64,000 nt of DNA from an uncultured Shewanella sp. (lineage in GTDB: Bacteria > Pseudomonadota > Gammaproteobacteria > Enterobacterales > Shewanellaceae): contig NZ_CANMWS010000001.1 of assembly GCF_947501665.1 (NCBI RefSeq), forward strand, positions 62,001 to 126,000, in the 5' to 3' direction. Below the pieces are notes generated by a model. That model had not been told where the DNA came from. It worked only from the letters and a program-made list of their open reading frames with translations, and ran no database searches. The number at the start of each line of letters is the position of its first letter. Position 1 is the stretch's first letter. Positions 34,830-45,650 of this stretch are shown here, piece after piece. The translations under genes were made by a program, and so were the position numbers.

Positions 34830-37580
34830 TTAGTGAGCTTGCTCCCAGTTATCACCAATACCAGATTCAGCGAGTAATTCCACATCTAAATTAGCGGCTT
34901 GCGCCATTAATTTACAGATTTTATCTTGGTAGTTCTCTGCTTTATCGGCATTGACCTCAAAGACTAGTTCATCATGTACTTGCATGATAAGTGCTATTTC
35001 ACCTTGAGTGTCGTCAGTTATCCATTGATTGACTAATATCATGGCTTTTTTAATGATGTCTGCTGCCGTACCTTGCATTGGCGCATTAATGGCGGCTCTT
35101 TCGGCGGCTTGACGTCGCATGGCATTGCGATCTTTAATGGCGGGAAGATAGAGTCTTCGTCCAAAAAGGGTAGAGACATAACCTTGCTCAGCAGCGATGG
35201 CGCGGGTTTCCTCCATGTAAGTTAATACGCCCGGATATCGTTTAAAATAAGTGTCTATATAACTCTGAGCTTCATTTCTGGGAATATCGAGCTGTTTAGC
35301 TAGGCCAAAGGCTGACATACCATAAATAAGTCCAAAGTTAACGGCTTTAGCTCGACGGCGTTGATCTGGAGTGACCTCATCAAAGTCCACACCAAAGACC
35401 TCTGCAGCTGTTGCTTTGTGGATATCTTTACCTTCAGCAAAAGCGGTTAATAGCCCTTTATCTTGAGATAAGTGCGCCATGATCCTGAGTTCAATTTGAG
35501 AATAATCTGCGGCGAGAATTTTTTTACCTTCTGGCGCAATAAAAGCATGACGGATTTTACGCCCTTCTTCGGTTCTTATTGGAATATTTTGTAAATTAGG
35601 CTCACTAGAAGACAGGCGACCTGTTGCTGCATTAGCTTGATGATAGCTGGTATGTACTCTTCCGGTTTTAGCGTTGACCATTAAAGGCAGTTTATCTGTA
35701 TAAGTACTCTTTAATTTAGCTAGACTACGGTGCTCTAAGATAATCTTGGGTAATGGATAATCAAGCGATAATTCGATTAGAACTTCTTCTGCAGTTGATG
35801 GGGCACCTTTAGGTGTTTTTTTGATCACAGGGTAGCCCAGCTTTTCAAAGAACAATGTTTGTAATTGCTTGGGGGAACTTAAATTAAAGGATTCCCCTGC
35901 AATGTCATAGGCTTTTTGTTCTAATTCATCAATTTTTTGTGCAAGCTCTGTACTTTGCTGACTTAGCAGCATGCTATCAATGAGTACACCGTGACGCTCT
36001 ATGTTTGATAGGATGCTAACTAAGGGCAATTCTATTTCATTAAAAACAGGGATAAGATCTTTCTGCTTGTTTAACTGAGACCATAAGGTTTGATGTAGCC
36101 TTAACGTAATATCGGCATCTTCAGCGGCATAAGGTGCGGCGGTTTCAAGTGGAATTTGATTAAACGTCAGCTGTTTTGCCCCTTTACCGGCAACCTCTTC
36201 AAATTTGATATTTTTATGACTTAAATACTTTAGTGCTAAATCATCCATGTTGTGTTTAGAAACAACAGAATTAAAGACATAGGACTCCAGCATGGTGTCA
36301 AATTGTATGCCTGCTAAGGCAATACCATGATTAGCGAGGACACTCATATCATATTTGAGGTTCTGACCGACTTTATTTATTTGTGCATTTTCTAAAATAG
36401 GTCTGAGTTTTTCAAGTGTTGTATTGAAGTCTAGCTGCTCTGGTGCATCAAGATAATCGTGGCGCAGAGGTAAATAGGCGGCTTTTCCAGCTTCAACAGC
36501 AAAAGAAAGACCGACTAATTCGGCATCCATATAATTTAAACTGGTTGTTTCAGTATCAATAGCAATGAGCTCTGCTTTATTGAGTTTACTGAGCCAATCT
36601 TCAAGTTGAGTTTCTGTGGTAATCGTCTCATATTCAGATTGGATAATGTTTGGCGCATCAATACTACCCGTTTTATGATCATTTGTTGAGTGACTTTCTT
36701 TACTCAAGGCTTCGGCTAACCAACGTTTAAATTCCATTTCACTGTAGCATTGAATTAATGCTTCTTGATCAACGGGCTTGATATTAAGTTGTTGCCAAGT
36801 TTCTTCTAGTTCAACATCCAGTTTTATGGTGGCAAGTTCATAGGATAATTGTAACATATCACCATGTTCTGCCAGTTTTGCTGGCATGGTTTTGGCGCCG
36901 CGAAAACCGAGCGCAGGGATCTTATCTGCTTGACTGATAATCTCTTGTATACCGCCAACACCTTGAAGCATAGCAAGGGCGGTTTTTTCTCCAACGCCTG
37001 GAAGACCAGGAATATTGTCGGCTTTATCCCCTTGTAAAGCGAGTAAGTCAATAATTAATTCTGGGCCTACGCCAAATTTTTCCGTGACTTCTTTAATGCC
37101 CATTGTTGTATCAGTCATTGTGTTAATCAGTGTGACCTTATCATTGACAAGTTGCGCCATATCTTTATCGCCAGTACTAATGAGAACTGAACGTCCCTCA
37201 AGGCTGGCTTGTGTTGATAGGGTACCTATCACATCATCAGCTTCGACGCCTGGTATGCTGATAAGTGGTAAACCGAGAGCTTTAATTGTGCGATGAAGAG
37301 GCTCTATTTGAGAGCGTAAATCATCAGGCATCGGGGGGCGCTGTGCTTTGTATTCTGCATACATCTCATTTCTGAAGGTATTGCCTTTTGCATCAAAAAT
37401 GACGGCCATTTGTTTAGGTTGATATTGTTTTAATAAACTACGAAGCATATTAATTACACCATAAACAGCCCCAGTGGCTTCGCCTTTTGAGTTGGTAAGA
37501 TGTGGCGGTGCATAATAAGCTCTATAAAGGTAAGAGGAGCCGTCAACAAGCACTAAAGGGGTTTCTGTAAGATCTGGCAT
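34830..37580 (-). CDS. polA: DNA polymerase I
   Basis: The protein has 916 aa from [20 protein letters not shown]; an upstream ATG at 37652 is in frame but adds 24 non-family residues. Three domains are present: 5' nuclease (about 1-290, with [11 protein letters not shown] and GDKADNIPG), proofreading exonuclease with the DTE motif [10 protein letters not shown] (about 342-351), and polymerase with [15 protein letters not shown] (about 693-707) and the catalytic [10 protein letters not shown] (about 871-880). It acts in repair and Okazaki fragment processing. Spot 42 follows on the same strand. Confidence 0.96.
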   Translation of the reverse strand: MPDLTETPLVLVDGSSYLYRAYYAPPHLTNSKGEATGAVYGVINMLRSLLKQYQPKQMAVIFDAKGNTFRNEMYAEYKAQRPPMPDDLRSQIEPLHRTIKALGLPLISIPGVEADDVIGTLSTQASLEGRSVLISTGDKDMAQLVNDKVTLINTMTDTTMGIKEVTEKFGVGPELIIDLLALQGDKADNIPGLPGVGEKTALAMLQGVGGIQEIISQADKIPALGFRGAKTMPAKLAEHGDMLQLSYELATIKLDVELEETWQQLNIKPVDQEALIQCYSEMEFKRWLAEALSKESHSTNDHKTGSIDAPNIIQSEYETITTETQLEDWLSKLNKAELIAIDTETTSLNYMDAELVGLSFAVEAGKAAYLPLRHDYLDAPEQLDFNTTLEKLRPILENAQINKVGQNLKYDMSVLANHGIALAGIQFDTMLESYVFNSVVSKHNMDDLALKYLSHKNIKFEEVAGKGAKQLTFNQIPLETAAPYAAEDADITLRLHQTLWSQLNKQKDLIPVFNEIELPLVSILSNIERHGVLIDSMLLSQQSTELAQKIDELEQKAYDIAGESFNLSSPKQLQTLFFEKLGYPVIKKTPKGAPSTAEEVLIELSLDYPLPKIILEHRSLAKLKSTYTDKLPLMVNAKTGRVHTSYHQANAATGRLSSSEPNLQNIPIRTEEGRKIRHAFIAPEGKKILAADYSQIELRIMAHLSQDKGLLTAFAEGKDIHKATAAEVFGVDFDEVTPDQRRRAKAVNFGLIYGMSAFGLAKQLDIPRNEAQSYIDTYFKRYPGVLTYMEETRAIAAEQGYVSTLFGRRLYLPAIKDRNAMRRQAAERAAINAPMQGTAADIIKKAMILVNQWITDDTQGEIALIMQVHDELVFEVNADKAENYQDKICKLMAQAANLDVELLAESGIGDNWEQAH

Positions 37581-37966
37581 AATTTTCAGTATCAATTGGG
37601 GAGCGAAAAGAGTGATAGCATGCCATATCAGGCGAGTTTCAGCCATGATCAATTCAGACTACCCTTGTGGATAAGTCTGTTAGTTAAAAAAGGAATATAC
37701 GTACGACTAGAGACAACACGAATATTGTTTTTATATTAAGTGTATGAAAGTAATGACTTAATGAATAAATTTAAAGTCAGATCATAGTGTAGATTAAAAA
37801 ATCAAGCTTTGTGGATTTTTTTATTATTTTTTGTTATTAAAGTCACTATTAGACTGTTTTTTCATCAAGTAGGGCGTAAGTATTCTAATTTAGCATGAAA
37901 AATGACCAGATCAAGCATTTTATCTTGCTTCTTTTAAAACAAAATAACATATAGGAAAGGTTTTTA
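37581..37966. other. Divergent promoter region, polA / elbB
   Basis: 386 bp of AT-rich DNA without a gene. It must hold both promoters. I see no clear operator or RNA element in it. Confidence 0.4.
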
Positions 37967-38626
37967 ATGACAAAAGTAGCGGTTCTTTTAAGTGGGTGTG
38001 GTGTTTTTGATGGCAGTGAAATTCATGAATCTGTTTTAACCATGTTGGAGTTGGAGCGATGTGGCGCAGAGTATCAATGTGTTGCACCTGATATCAAACA
38101 ATTACATGTTGTGGATCACCTTACTGGTGAAGTTGATCCTAATGTCGAACGACAGGTTTTAGTTGAGTCTGCCAGAATAGCTCGGGGTAATGTTATAGCC
38201 TGTAATAAATTAAATGTTGATGAATATGATGCTTTAGTGATCCCTGGCGGATTTGGTGCGGCTAAAAATTTGTGTAATTTTGCCATTAATGGCGCTGATC
38301 ATGAAGTTGATCCTCAAGTTAATGAGCTTATCAGTTTGTTTGGTGCCAATAAAAAGCCGATTGGTTTTATGTGTATTGCACCTGTGATGATCCCAAAAAT
38401 CTTTGGAGAAAAAGCAGTGGGTACCATAGGTACCGATCAGGACACGGCAACAGCATTTAATCAAATGGGTGGAGTGCATCAAAATGCTGCTGTGGATGAG
38501 GTTGTTGTGGATAACGTGCATAATATTGTTAGCACGCCGGCCTATATGCTTGCTGAAAATATCTCTCAAGCGCATACGAGCATTGCTGCTTTGATAAAAC
38601 AAGTGGTGAAGATGTGCGGTGATTAA
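37967..38626 (+). CDS. elbB: ElbB, DJ-1/PfpI-like glyoxalase
   Basis: The protein has 219 aa. It matches the ElbB branch of the class I glutamine amidotransferase-like fold: VLLSGCGVFDGSEIHES (about 6-22), VIPGGFGAAKNLCNFA (89-104) and the Cys elbow GFMCIAPVM (131-139). E. coli ElbB has weak glyoxalase III activity and was named for an effect on isoprenoid synthesis. A ribosome binding site (AGGAAAGG) supports the start. Convergent with glpG; a shared terminator lies at 38639-38672. Confidence 0.88.
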   Translation: MTKVAVLLSGCGVFDGSEIHESVLTMLELERCGAEYQCVAPDIKQLHVVDHLTGEVDPNVERQVLVESARIARGNVIACNKLNVDEYDALVIPGGFGAAKNLCNFAINGADHEVDPQVNELISLFGANKKPIGFMCIAPVMIPKIFGEKAVGTIGTDQDTATAFNQMGGVHQNAAVDEVVVDNVHNIVSTPAYMLAENISQAHTSIAALIKQVVKMCGD

Positions 38627-38638
38627 ATTAGCATTGCT

Positions 38639-38672
38639 ATTGTCATCCTCACGTTAATTGGGGGATGACAAT
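38639..38672. terminator. Terminator between elbB and glpG
   Basis: ATTGTCATCC (38639-38648) is inverted exactly as GGATGACAAT (38663-38672). No long T run is present, so efficiency is uncertain. Confidence 0.5.
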
Positions 38673-39511
38673 CATAAAGTTTTTCTTCGGCTATCTATGC
38701 CTGCTTGTAATAAACCTATGATGAGTCCACCAATATGTGCCCCGTTAGCGACAGAAAAACCAAAGATATCGGTAAAGCCTAATGCTAACCATATGAGCAT
38801 AAATATCATATAAGAAGGTGGGATCCCAATGCCTGCTTGTGGCCTTTTTATTCCCATTAACCAAGTATACCCAAGTAGCGCATAAACGACGCCAGATAAT
38901 CCGCCAAAATAGGGGCCTGCGATAATATATTGCAAGATGTTAGGGAGGGTTCCTGCGACAATTAATAATATAAATAGCGGTGTAAAACCTATCCTTGTTT
39001 CGATCTTTCCGCCTAAATACCACCACCATATTAAATTGAAAATAATATGTAATGCGGAAAAGTGCAATAGACTTGGGGTAAACAATCGCCAAAATTCAAT
39101 ATATGATGGATGAGACGTAGCGCCAAAAAAAGATAAGCTTTCAAAAATAGGGTTAGATAGCCCTAAGTTCATTGCAGAAAATATAGCAATACATGCCAGC
39201 ATAATGGTCAGCGTTAATGGACCTGCGCCAGTCATGAATTGACTGAATAAATGTAATCCAGGAGAGCCATAATCAATTTGAGTACGACTATCGCCATTAT
39301 TCCATGAGGCTTCTAAGTATTTACTTTGATATGGATTCTCAATGAAATCATGATACTCTTTTTGCACTCGAGAAAAATGTTCTTCTTGTAAAAGGACTAA
39401 GGTGACTCCCTGCTCTGAAGGATGAATTTCACACAGTATCTGCTCACCTTTGAGATAATCAACCAGTGCTTGGGCTGCTCTTGCGTTGGGGAGTTTCCCT
39501 ATTTCAATCAT
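38672..39511 (-). CDS. glpG: Rhomboid intramembrane protease GlpG
   Basis: The protein has 279 aa. The N-terminal cytoplasmic domain covers about 1-75 and is followed by six membrane helices. The rhomboid nucleophile motif GGLSGVVYAL (about 204-213, catalytic Ser207) and the catalytic His in NGAHIGGLIIG (about 260) are visible, as is HIIFNLIWWWYLG in the second helix. It cuts membrane proteins within the bilayer. It follows glpE on the same strand, as in the E. coli glpEG pair without glpR. Confidence 0.93.
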   Translation of the reverse strand: MIEIGKLPNARAAQALVDYLKGEQILCEIHPSEQGVTLVLLQEEHFSRVQKEYHDFIENPYQSKYLEASWNNGDSRTQIDYGSPGLHLFSQFMTGAGPLTLTIMLACIAIFSAMNLGLSNPIFESLSFFGATSHPSYIEFWRLFTPSLLHFSALHIIFNLIWWWYLGGKIETRIGFTPLFILLIVAGTLPNILQYIIAGPYFGGLSGVVYALLGYTWLMGIKRPQAGIGIPPSYMIFMLIWLALGFTDIFGFSVANGAHIGGLIIGLLQAGIDSRRKTL

Positions 39512-39543
39512 TAGTCATCATCCTCAAAGGTGTGTTTTTTATT

Positions 39544-39852
39544 TTAAAGATGCGCTTGTTGCCAAGCTTCAAATCCGCCATCAAGACTATACACTTGATC
39601 AAATCCTTGTTGATGTAAATACTGAGCAGCGTTTTGGCTGCTGATCCCGTGATAGCATACGACGATCAGTGGTTGATCCAAATCTGCTTCACCAATAAAG
39701 TGAGCGAGATTGTCATTATTGAGGTTTGATGAGTGAGGTATGTGCCCTTTTTCAAAACTCACATTATCCCGAATATCAACAATCTGTATCGCTGAAGAAG
39801 CTTGCTTCATTTGAATGAGTTGATTCACGCTTAGGTGTGTAAAATCTGACAT
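39544..39852 (-). CDS. glpE: Thiosulfate sulfurtransferase GlpE (rhodanese)
   Basis: The protein has 102 aa from MSDFTHLSV; fifteen upstream codons are not family. Rhodanese domain: VDIRDNVSFEKGHIPHS (about 26-42) and the active-site loop CYHGISSQ (about 67-74, Cys67). It transfers sulfur from thiosulfate to cyanide or thiols. It starts 32 bp before glpG on the same strand. Confidence 0.92.
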   Translation of the reverse strand: MSDFTHLSVNQLIQMKQASSAIQIVDIRDNVSFEKGHIPHSSNLNNDNLAHFIGEADLDQPLIVVCYHGISSQNAAQYLHQQGFDQVYSLDGGFEAWQQAHL

Positions 39853-39901
39853 AGTGAGCCTGTATAATCTAATGCTGTATAATATTAATAGCAGCATGAT
39901 A

Positions 39902-39930
39902 ACACACCGACTTTATACTCGTCGGTGTGT
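39902..39930. terminator. Hairpin downstream of tdh
   Basis: ACACACCGAC (39902-39911) pairs with GTCGGTGTGT (39921-39930). It lies between the tdh stop and the glpE start. Only short T runs flank it, so it may be a weak terminator. Confidence 0.5.
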
Positions 39931-39966
39931 TTTATGGCGGCGTTAATTTTTAACTGATGTTAGAAA

Positions 39967-40992
39967 TTAATCCCAATTAAGGATCACTTTTCCTGATTGT
40001 CCAGAGCACATAGCATCAAAACCTGCTTGAAATTCATCAATGGGGAAATGATGTGTAATGATAGGAGACAGATCTAGGCCAGATTGAATTAGGCTGGCCA
40101 TTTTATACCAAGTTTCAAACATTTCTCTGCCATAAATGCCTTTTATAATAAGGCCTTTAAATATAACTTTGCTCCAATCTATAGGCATTTCAGAACCAGG
40201 GATCCCGAGCATGGCGATTTTTCCACCATGGTTCATAGTATCAAGCATAGAGTGAAAGGCACTGGGTACGCCGGACATTTCTAAACCTACATCAAATCCT
40301 TCAGTCATGCCGAGTTCAGTCATCACATCGGTGAGTTTTTCTTTGGCGACATTGACCGCTTTTGTGGCTCCCATTTTTTCTGCTAATGCTAGCCGATACT
40401 CGTTTACATCTGTGATGACGACATGTCTTGCCCCAACATGACGACAAACTGCTGCAGCCATAATACCAATAGGACCTGCCCCTGTGATGAGGACATCTTC
40501 GCCGACTAAATCAAAGGATAAAGCGGTATGAACGGCATTACCAAAAGGATCAAATATTGCAGCTAGATCATCAGAAATATCGTTGGGAATTTTAAAGGAA
40601 TTAAATGCAGGGATCACCAAGAACTCAGCAAAAGCGCCATCACGGTTTACACCTACACCAGAAGTGTTGCGGCAAAGATGAGTTCGCCCACCACGGCAAT
40701 TTCGACAGTAACCGCAGGTAATATGCCCTTCGCCTGATACGCGATCGCCAATATTAAACCCTTTGACTTCTTGACCAATTTCCACGACAGTACCGACATA
40801 CTCATGCCCAATAACCATAGGAACTGGGATTGTATTTTGTGACCATTCATCCCATTTGTAAATGTGGACATCTGTTCCACAAATAGCTGTTTTGCGGATT
40901 TTGATCAAAAGATCATTGGGGCCGAGCTGAGGTTTTGGCGCATCGACCATCCAAATACCGGATTCAGCTTTTAATTTACTGAGTGCTTTCAT
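39967..40992 (-). CDS. tdh: L-threonine 3-dehydrogenase
   Basis: The protein has 341 aa. Zinc alcohol dehydrogenase family: catalytic zinc Cys in [14 protein letters not shown] (about 37-50) and GHEYVG (63-68), structural zinc in [15 protein letters not shown] (93-107), and the NAD fold at GAGPIGIMA (about 171-179). It oxidises threonine to 2-amino-3-ketobutyrate, which Kbl then cleaves. It follows kbl by 9 bp. Confidence 0.96.
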   Translation of the reverse strand: MKALSKLKAESGIWMVDAPKPQLGPNDLLIKIRKTAICGTDVHIYKWDEWSQNTIPVPMVIGHEYVGTVVEIGQEVKGFNIGDRVSGEGHITCGYCRNCRGGRTHLCRNTSGVGVNRDGAFAEFLVIPAFNSFKIPNDISDDLAAIFDPFGNAVHTALSFDLVGEDVLITGAGPIGIMAAAVCRHVGARHVVITDVNEYRLALAEKMGATKAVNVAKEKLTDVMTELGMTEGFDVGLEMSGVPSAFHSMLDTMNHGGKIAMLGIPGSEMPIDWSKVIFKGLIIKGIYGREMFETWYKMASLIQSGLDLSPIITHHFPIDEFQAGFDAMCSGQSGKVILNWD

Positions 40993-41001
40993 AATCCTTA
41001 C

Positions 41002-42198
41002 CTATTTAATGATGTCCATTTCTTTTCCGATACGAGTAAAGGCTTCAATGGCATGATCCAATTGTGCACGAGTGTGAGCTGCTGACATTTGGGTTCTGAT
41101 CCTAGCTTGATTTTTAGGAACGACTGGGAAGGAGAAGCCAATGACATAAATATGCTCGGCAAGTAAACGCTGCGCAAAATCACTAGCAGTTTTGGCATCG
41201 CCAATCATCACTGGGATAATCGCATGATCGGCGCCACCGAGAGTAAACCCTGCAGCAGACATTTTTTCGCGAAAATGACGACTATTTTCCCAAACCGCTT
41301 CTCGTAATGCGTGGCCATTTTTTAGCATATCGAGTACTTGAATAGAGGCATTTACAATCGCTGGGGCAAGTGAATTAGAAAACAAATAGGGACGAGAACG
41401 TTGACGTAGCCATTCAATCACTTCTTTTTTGGCTGATGTAAATCCACCTGATGCGCCACCTAAGGCCTTGCCTAATGTGCCAGTAATGATATCAACTCTG
41501 TCCATTACTTGGCAGAACTCATGTGTCCCTCTACCATTTTCTCCAACAAAACCAACAGCGTGAGAATCATCAACCATGACTAATGCGCCATATTTATCGG
41601 CTAGGTCGCAGATCCCTCTAAGGTTTGCTATCACGCCGTCCATAGAAAATACACCGTCGGTAGCAATAAGAATATGACGCACATTAGCTTCTTTTGCCGC
41701 CATTAATTGTGTTTCTAAATCTTGCATATCATTATTGGCATAACGAAAACGTTTGGCTTTACATAAGCGGACACCATCGATAATTGATGCATGATTGAGT
41801 GCATCTGAAATAATGGCATCTTCTGCGCTGAGCAAGGTTTCAAATAAGCCCGCATTTGCATCAAAACATGAAGAATAAAGAATGGTATCTTCCATTCCTA
41901 AAAAGTCGCTTAGACTGGATTCTAGTTGTTTATGGATGTCTTGAGTACCGCAAATAAAGCGGACTGAAGCCATACCAAAACCATGTTCATTAAGTCCTTC
42001 CTTTGCCGCATCAATCAGCTGAGGATGATTCGCTAGACCTAAGTAATTATTTGCACAGAAATTAATTACCTGTGCGCCATTAACTTCGATGGATGTTTGT
42101 TGAGGAGAAACAATGATCCGCTCACTTTTATATAAACCTTCTTTTTTTACATCAACAATTTGCTGACTGATTTGACTATAGAATGCAGTTTTAGTCAT
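41002..42198 (-). CDS. kbl: Glycine C-acetyltransferase (2-amino-3-ketobutyrate CoA ligase)
   Basis: The protein has 398 aa from [11 protein letters not shown], with a GGAG binding site; an ATG 48 bp upstream is in frame but unsupported. PLP enzyme of the alpha-oxoamine synthase family: [11 protein letters not shown] (about 205-215) and the cofactor Lys in [14 protein letters not shown] (about 238-251). It makes glycine and acetyl-CoA from aminoketobutyrate and CoA. The kbl-tdh pair forms one operon for threonine breakdown. Confidence 0.95.
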   Translation of the reverse strand: MTKTAFYSQISQQIVDVKKEGLYKSERIIVSPQQTSIEVNGAQVINFCANNYLGLANHPQLIDAAKEGLNEHGFGMASVRFICGTQDIHKQLESSLSDFLGMEDTILYSSCFDANAGLFETLLSAEDAIISDALNHASIIDGVRLCKAKRFRYANNDMQDLETQLMAAKEANVRHILIATDGVFSMDGVIANLRGICDLADKYGALVMVDDSHAVGFVGENGRGTHEFCQVMDRVDIITGTLGKALGGASGGFTSAKKEVIEWLRQRSRPYLFSNSLAPAIVNASIQVLDMLKNGHALREAVWENSRHFREKMSAAGFTLGGADHAIIPVMIGDAKTASDFAQRLLAEHIYVIGFSFPVVPKNQARIRTQMSAAHTRAQLDHAIEAFTRIGKEMDIIK

Positions 42199-42396
42199 TT
42201 TTATTCTCCATCGAGGAATTGAGTACAAATCGAAACGTGGCGACATTTTAGCGGGAAAGTGATTTGCTCTACAGCTTTATTTTATAGAATTATATAGTTT
42301 AGGGAATGAAGACTATTTTGATTACTTAATCTAATGGTATGGGAGAGAGAGTCTCTCCAGAATGATTATGGTGGCATTATTTTATTATGCTTATTT

Positions 42397-43071
42397 TTAT
42401 TCTTTTATGTGTGCTTCAGCTTGAATCGATGATTCTGCTTGTGCTTGATAGTGAGCTTTAAGCTTATCAAAGGTTTTAATTGAGTTGGGGGCCGAATAAG
42501 TTTTTAAAATTAACAGTACCCTAAGAACACCTTCGTAGAGTGAGGCTTTACTGATTGAGCCAATAGGTGACTTAGATTGTGTTAATTTATAACTGACCCA
42601 AAAACTGGTCATCAACTTTAGCGTATCGGCTAGTGGACTAATGTCATTTTCATCAATTATTAATACGCCATCATCTTTCAATTGTGCAATGATGTAATTT
42701 GAGCGGCTCAGTACTTGTTCTTGTGTTTGACGATATCGCACTTTTAAGACTTCATCGCGACTGAGTATATCGGCTAAGTTGTTATACAAAAATCGATAGT
42801 TCCAAAGAATGTTAAATAAGGTATCGAAATAGTTGAGCAGTAATTCACTGTTGACCTCTTGATTGAGGTAAGGTTTAAAATCTCTAATAATATCAGACTC
42901 ATAAAGTGTAAATATTGAGCGGATAATGTCTTCTTTATTTCGAAAATGATAGTAAAGGTTGCCTGGACTCATATTTAAATGCGCAGCGATATGGTTGGTA
43001 CTGATATTTCTCTCGCCATGTTTATTAAATAATTCTAAGCTTGCCTGAACGATTTTATCACGGGTTTTCAT
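42397..43071 (-). CDS. TetR-family regulator, second of a tandem pair
   Basis: The protein has 224 aa from MKTRDKIVQAS. The helix-turn-helix at about 20-50 (ISTNHIAAHLNMSPGNLYYHF) is almost the same as in its neighbour at 43209-43889. The C-terminal domain is clearly a paralogue, sharing YRFLYNNLADILSRDE and SPIGSISKASLYEGVLRVL segments. Ligand and targets are unknown. A palindrome at 43118-43132 lies 47 bp upstream of the start. The last part is divergent and rich in Gln and Ala. Confidence 0.88.
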   Translation of the reverse strand: MKTRDKIVQASLELFNKHGERNISTNHIAAHLNMSPGNLYYHFRNKEDIIRSIFTLYESDIIRDFKPYLNQEVNSELLLNYFDTLFNILWNYRFLYNNLADILSRDEVLKVRYRQTQEQVLSRSNYIIAQLKDDGVLIIDENDISPLADTLKLMTSFWVSYKLTQSKSPIGSISKASLYEGVLRVLLILKTYSAPNSIKTFDKLKAHYQAQAESSIQAEAHIKE

Positions 43072-43117
43072 GCAAATTCCTAAATAAATTGAACATAAAG
43101 ATACCAAAATACAATAA

Positions 43118-43132
43118 CCACATGAGATGTGG
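43118..43132. promoter_or_regulatory. Possible operator of the TetR regulator
   Basis: CCACATGAGATGTGG has 6-bp perfect arms around GAG and lies between the two TetR genes. A second AT-rich dyad ACAATT/AATTGT sits at 43152-43171. No matching copy was seen upstream of the first TetR gene. Confidence 0.35.
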
Positions 43133-43208
43133 AACAGTATGCTAGTTAAATACAATTATAATATAAATTGTGGTTAATATATTTAAATATTTCTTTTTTT
43201 ACACTCAC

Positions 43209-43889
43209 TTATTCAAGTATGCCTCTTACTTCTTGGTTGAGTTTATTTGACATTTCTTGAGACTGATAATACTCGGCTGTTTTGGAAAATATTTCTTCAG
43301 TACCTGGTGCAGCATATCTTTGCATGAGCAGTAAAACCCTCGATATGCCTTCATATAACGAACCTTTACTGATAGAGCCAATGGGCGATGACGATTGAGT
43401 AAATTTATAGCTTATCCAAAAATTTGCTACCATAATAACAGTGTCGACGAGTGGAGCAATGTCTTCTTCGTCAATGTTTAAAATACCATCTTGCCGTAAC
43501 TGTATATAGTTTTGTGCTAACTGTTGTGCCCATTGTTTTTGAGATAGCTGGAAGTTAGTTTTTAGGCTGTCATCTCGGCTGAGTATATCGGATAAATTAT
43601 TGTACATAAAACGATATTCCCATAATGTGTCAAATAATGCATCAAAGTAACTAATAAAGAGTTCTGCATCGACAGTTTCGGCAATGTAAGGTTGAAAGTG
43701 TTCTTGGAGCTGTTGTTCGTATAAGTCAAATATACAACGAATAATTTCTTCTTTATTACGGAAGTGATAATACAGATTTCCAGGACTGATATTAAGGTGC
43801 GCTGCAATGTGATTAGTCGTGATATTTCTTTCACCGTGTTTATTAAATAGCTCCCAGCTGGCTTGGATAATACGTTCTCTAGTCTTCAT
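43209..43889 (-). CDS. TetR-family regulator, first of a tandem pair
   Basis: The protein has 226 aa (MKTRERIIQASWELF). The N-terminal helix-turn-helix ITTNHIAAHLNISPGNLYYH is shared with the downstream paralogue. The effector domain keeps YRFMYNNLSDILSRD and SPIGSISKGSLYEGISRVLL. Both genes lie on the minus strand, 137 bp apart, between kbl and waaA. The pair arose by tandem duplication; whether they cross-regulate cannot be seen. Confidence 0.88.
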   Translation of the reverse strand: MKTRERIIQASWELFNKHGERNITTNHIAAHLNISPGNLYYHFRNKEEIIRCIFDLYEQQLQEHFQPYIAETVDAELFISYFDALFDTLWEYRFMYNNLSDILSRDDSLKTNFQLSQKQWAQQLAQNYIQLRQDGILNIDEEDIAPLVDTVIMVANFWISYKFTQSSSPIGSISKGSLYEGISRVLLLMQRYAAPGTEEIFSKTAEYYQSQEMSNKLNQEVRGILE

Positions 43890-44046
43890 TGTTACTCCAA
43901 AATCGGTAGCGATGAGTGTACTTAGATTAAATAATAGCCCGTTTTTATGGTGATGCCGTTTTGGGAAGTATACTGAAAAAAGGGGCTTAGATGTTGAAGA
44001 GGGATAATAGTCTCAATTATCAATATATTGCTATCAAGGATTCGTT

Positions 44047-44130
44047 ATGGATAAAAGGGTTAGAAATGATTATTTAAGTCGCACTCTTATTTTATGCAAA
44101 GTGATTATGTTACTATTTGAAACTGAGTGA
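44047..44130 (+). CDS. Possible short ORF upstream of waaA
   Basis: A 27-codon frame (MDKRVRNDYLSRTL start) has an AGGA motif six bases before its ATG. It ends 51 bp before waaA. It may be a leader peptide or chance; no repeated or regulatory codons stand out. Confidence 0.25.
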   Translation: MDKRVRNDYLSRTLILCKVIMLLFETE

Positions 44131-44181
44131 CGAGGTCCTCTTGAGGGCATATTTACTTTTTATCTTTGAGTGACTTATTTT

Positions 44182-45453
44182 ATGTCTCGTGTTATCTATT
44201 CTTTTCTTTTGTATTGCGTTTCTCCGCTGGTGATTCTGTATTTGTTATTCCGCTCTTTTAAAAGTAAGGATTATCGTCAGCGTTGGAGTGAGCGATTTGG
44301 GCTAAAGAAGGTCCTGCAAACGGATGTGTTAATTCATAGTGTCTCAATGGGAGAAACACTTGCTGCATTGCCCTTAATTAAAGCAATAAGACAGATATAT
44401 CCAGATCTTAGTATTACAGTGACAACGACAAGCCCCACCGGATCTGCAGAGGTAATAAAAGGATTAGGGGATAGTGTTCAACATTGTTATTTACCGTTTG
44501 ACTTTTCGATTTGTGTGTATCGATTTCTTAAACAAATTAGGCCCAAATTTCTTATTATTATGGAAACAGAATTATGGCCAAATCTGATTCATTTTGCTGC
44601 GAAGATGGATACGAAACTCATATTGGCTAATGCGAGATTATCTGAAAAATCAATGAGTCAATATCAGAAATATAGCCAATTAACTTTGCCTATGCTAAGT
44701 AAGTTAGATGCTATCGCGACTCAGTCTTCTTTGATAAGTCAGCGGTTTGCTGCTTTGGGGGTTGATAAGAAGCGACTCTATGCTTGTGGTAGTTTGAAGT
44801 TTGATTTAAATATTACTACCTCAAAGCGACAAGAAGCGGCCCGATTAAGGCAGCTTTTAAAGCTGAATGAACGCTTTATTTGGGTGGCAGGAAGTGTGCA
44901 TCCGGGAGAATTTGATGATGTGTTGAATGCCCATAAAAAATTATTGGTTATTGAGCCTAATGCGCTTTTGATTATGGTTCCAAGGCATCCAGAGCAATTT
45001 AATGCAGCAGCGGTTGCGATTAATACACATCAACTTGATTATATTCGTCGCAGTGAAAGCGTTGAGGTGACTATCAGCACTCAAGTGCTATTGGGCGATA
45101 CTATGGGGGAGCTATTATCGTTTTATGGCGCAGCCGATCAAGCATTCGTCGGGGGAACCTTGATTGAGAACGGTGGGCATAACCCTTTAGAGCCAGCTGC
45201 TTTTGGGCTTCCGGTGTTTGTGGGTCCTCATTATTGGGATTTTGCTGAAATTGCTGTTTTGTTAAATGAGGCTGGAGGGTTACAATTTATTGACTCTGCA
45301 AACACTTTGGCTGCAGGGTTAAGTGCTTATATACAAAATAATGTTGCTTATCGCAAAGCGTCACTTGCTGCATTGGACGTCGTTGATAAAAATAGAGGCT
45401 CGCTTAACAGACATATTGATTTGATTGAGTCATGCATGAAAACATTCCGTTGA
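44182..45453 (+). CDS. waaA: 3-deoxy-D-manno-octulosonic acid transferase
   Basis: The protein has 423 aa from the ATG at 44182 (MSRVIYSFLLYCVSPL); a GTG twelve bases upstream is less likely. One N-terminal anchor helix is followed by a GT30 transferase: HSVSMGETLAALPLIKAI (about 53-70), METELWPNLI (about 124-133) and the C-terminal GGHNPLEPAAFG (about 331-342). It adds Kdo to lipid A. It opens the LPS-core locus. Confidence 0.95.
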   Translation: MSRVIYSFLLYCVSPLVILYLLFRSFKSKDYRQRWSERFGLKKVLQTDVLIHSVSMGETLAALPLIKAIRQIYPDLSITVTTTSPTGSAEVIKGLGDSVQHCYLPFDFSICVYRFLKQIRPKFLIIMETELWPNLIHFAAKMDTKLILANARLSEKSMSQYQKYSQLTLPMLSKLDAIATQSSLISQRFAALGVDKKRLYACGSLKFDLNITTSKRQEAARLRQLLKLNERFIWVAGSVHPGEFDDVLNAHKKLLVIEPNALLIMVPRHPEQFNAAAVAINTHQLDYIRRSESVEVTISTQVLLGDTMGELLSFYGAADQAFVGGTLIENGGHNPLEPAAFGLPVFVGPHYWDFAEIAVLLNEAGGLQFIDSANTLAAGLSAYIQNNVAYRKASLAALDVVDKNRGSLNRHIDLIESCMKTFR

Positions 45454-45650
45454 AGGGGAGTGTGTGTCTGCAGCTTATGAATTATTTAAGTATCTTTTTC
45501 TATGTATATGTATTGTTAATGTGACTAAATATGTACTATTTTACTCAGATTAACCTTGTTAGCTAAACTCAATATGATAATCATAACTCAGGTCAGTATT
45601 CATGGAAATTTGTCATTATGCACGATGAGCCATCAGTTCTAGGAGGGAGT

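Noticed and set aside
37581..37966. Small RNA in the polA-elbB gap
   Set aside because: No terminator-like hairpin or conserved motif could be found.
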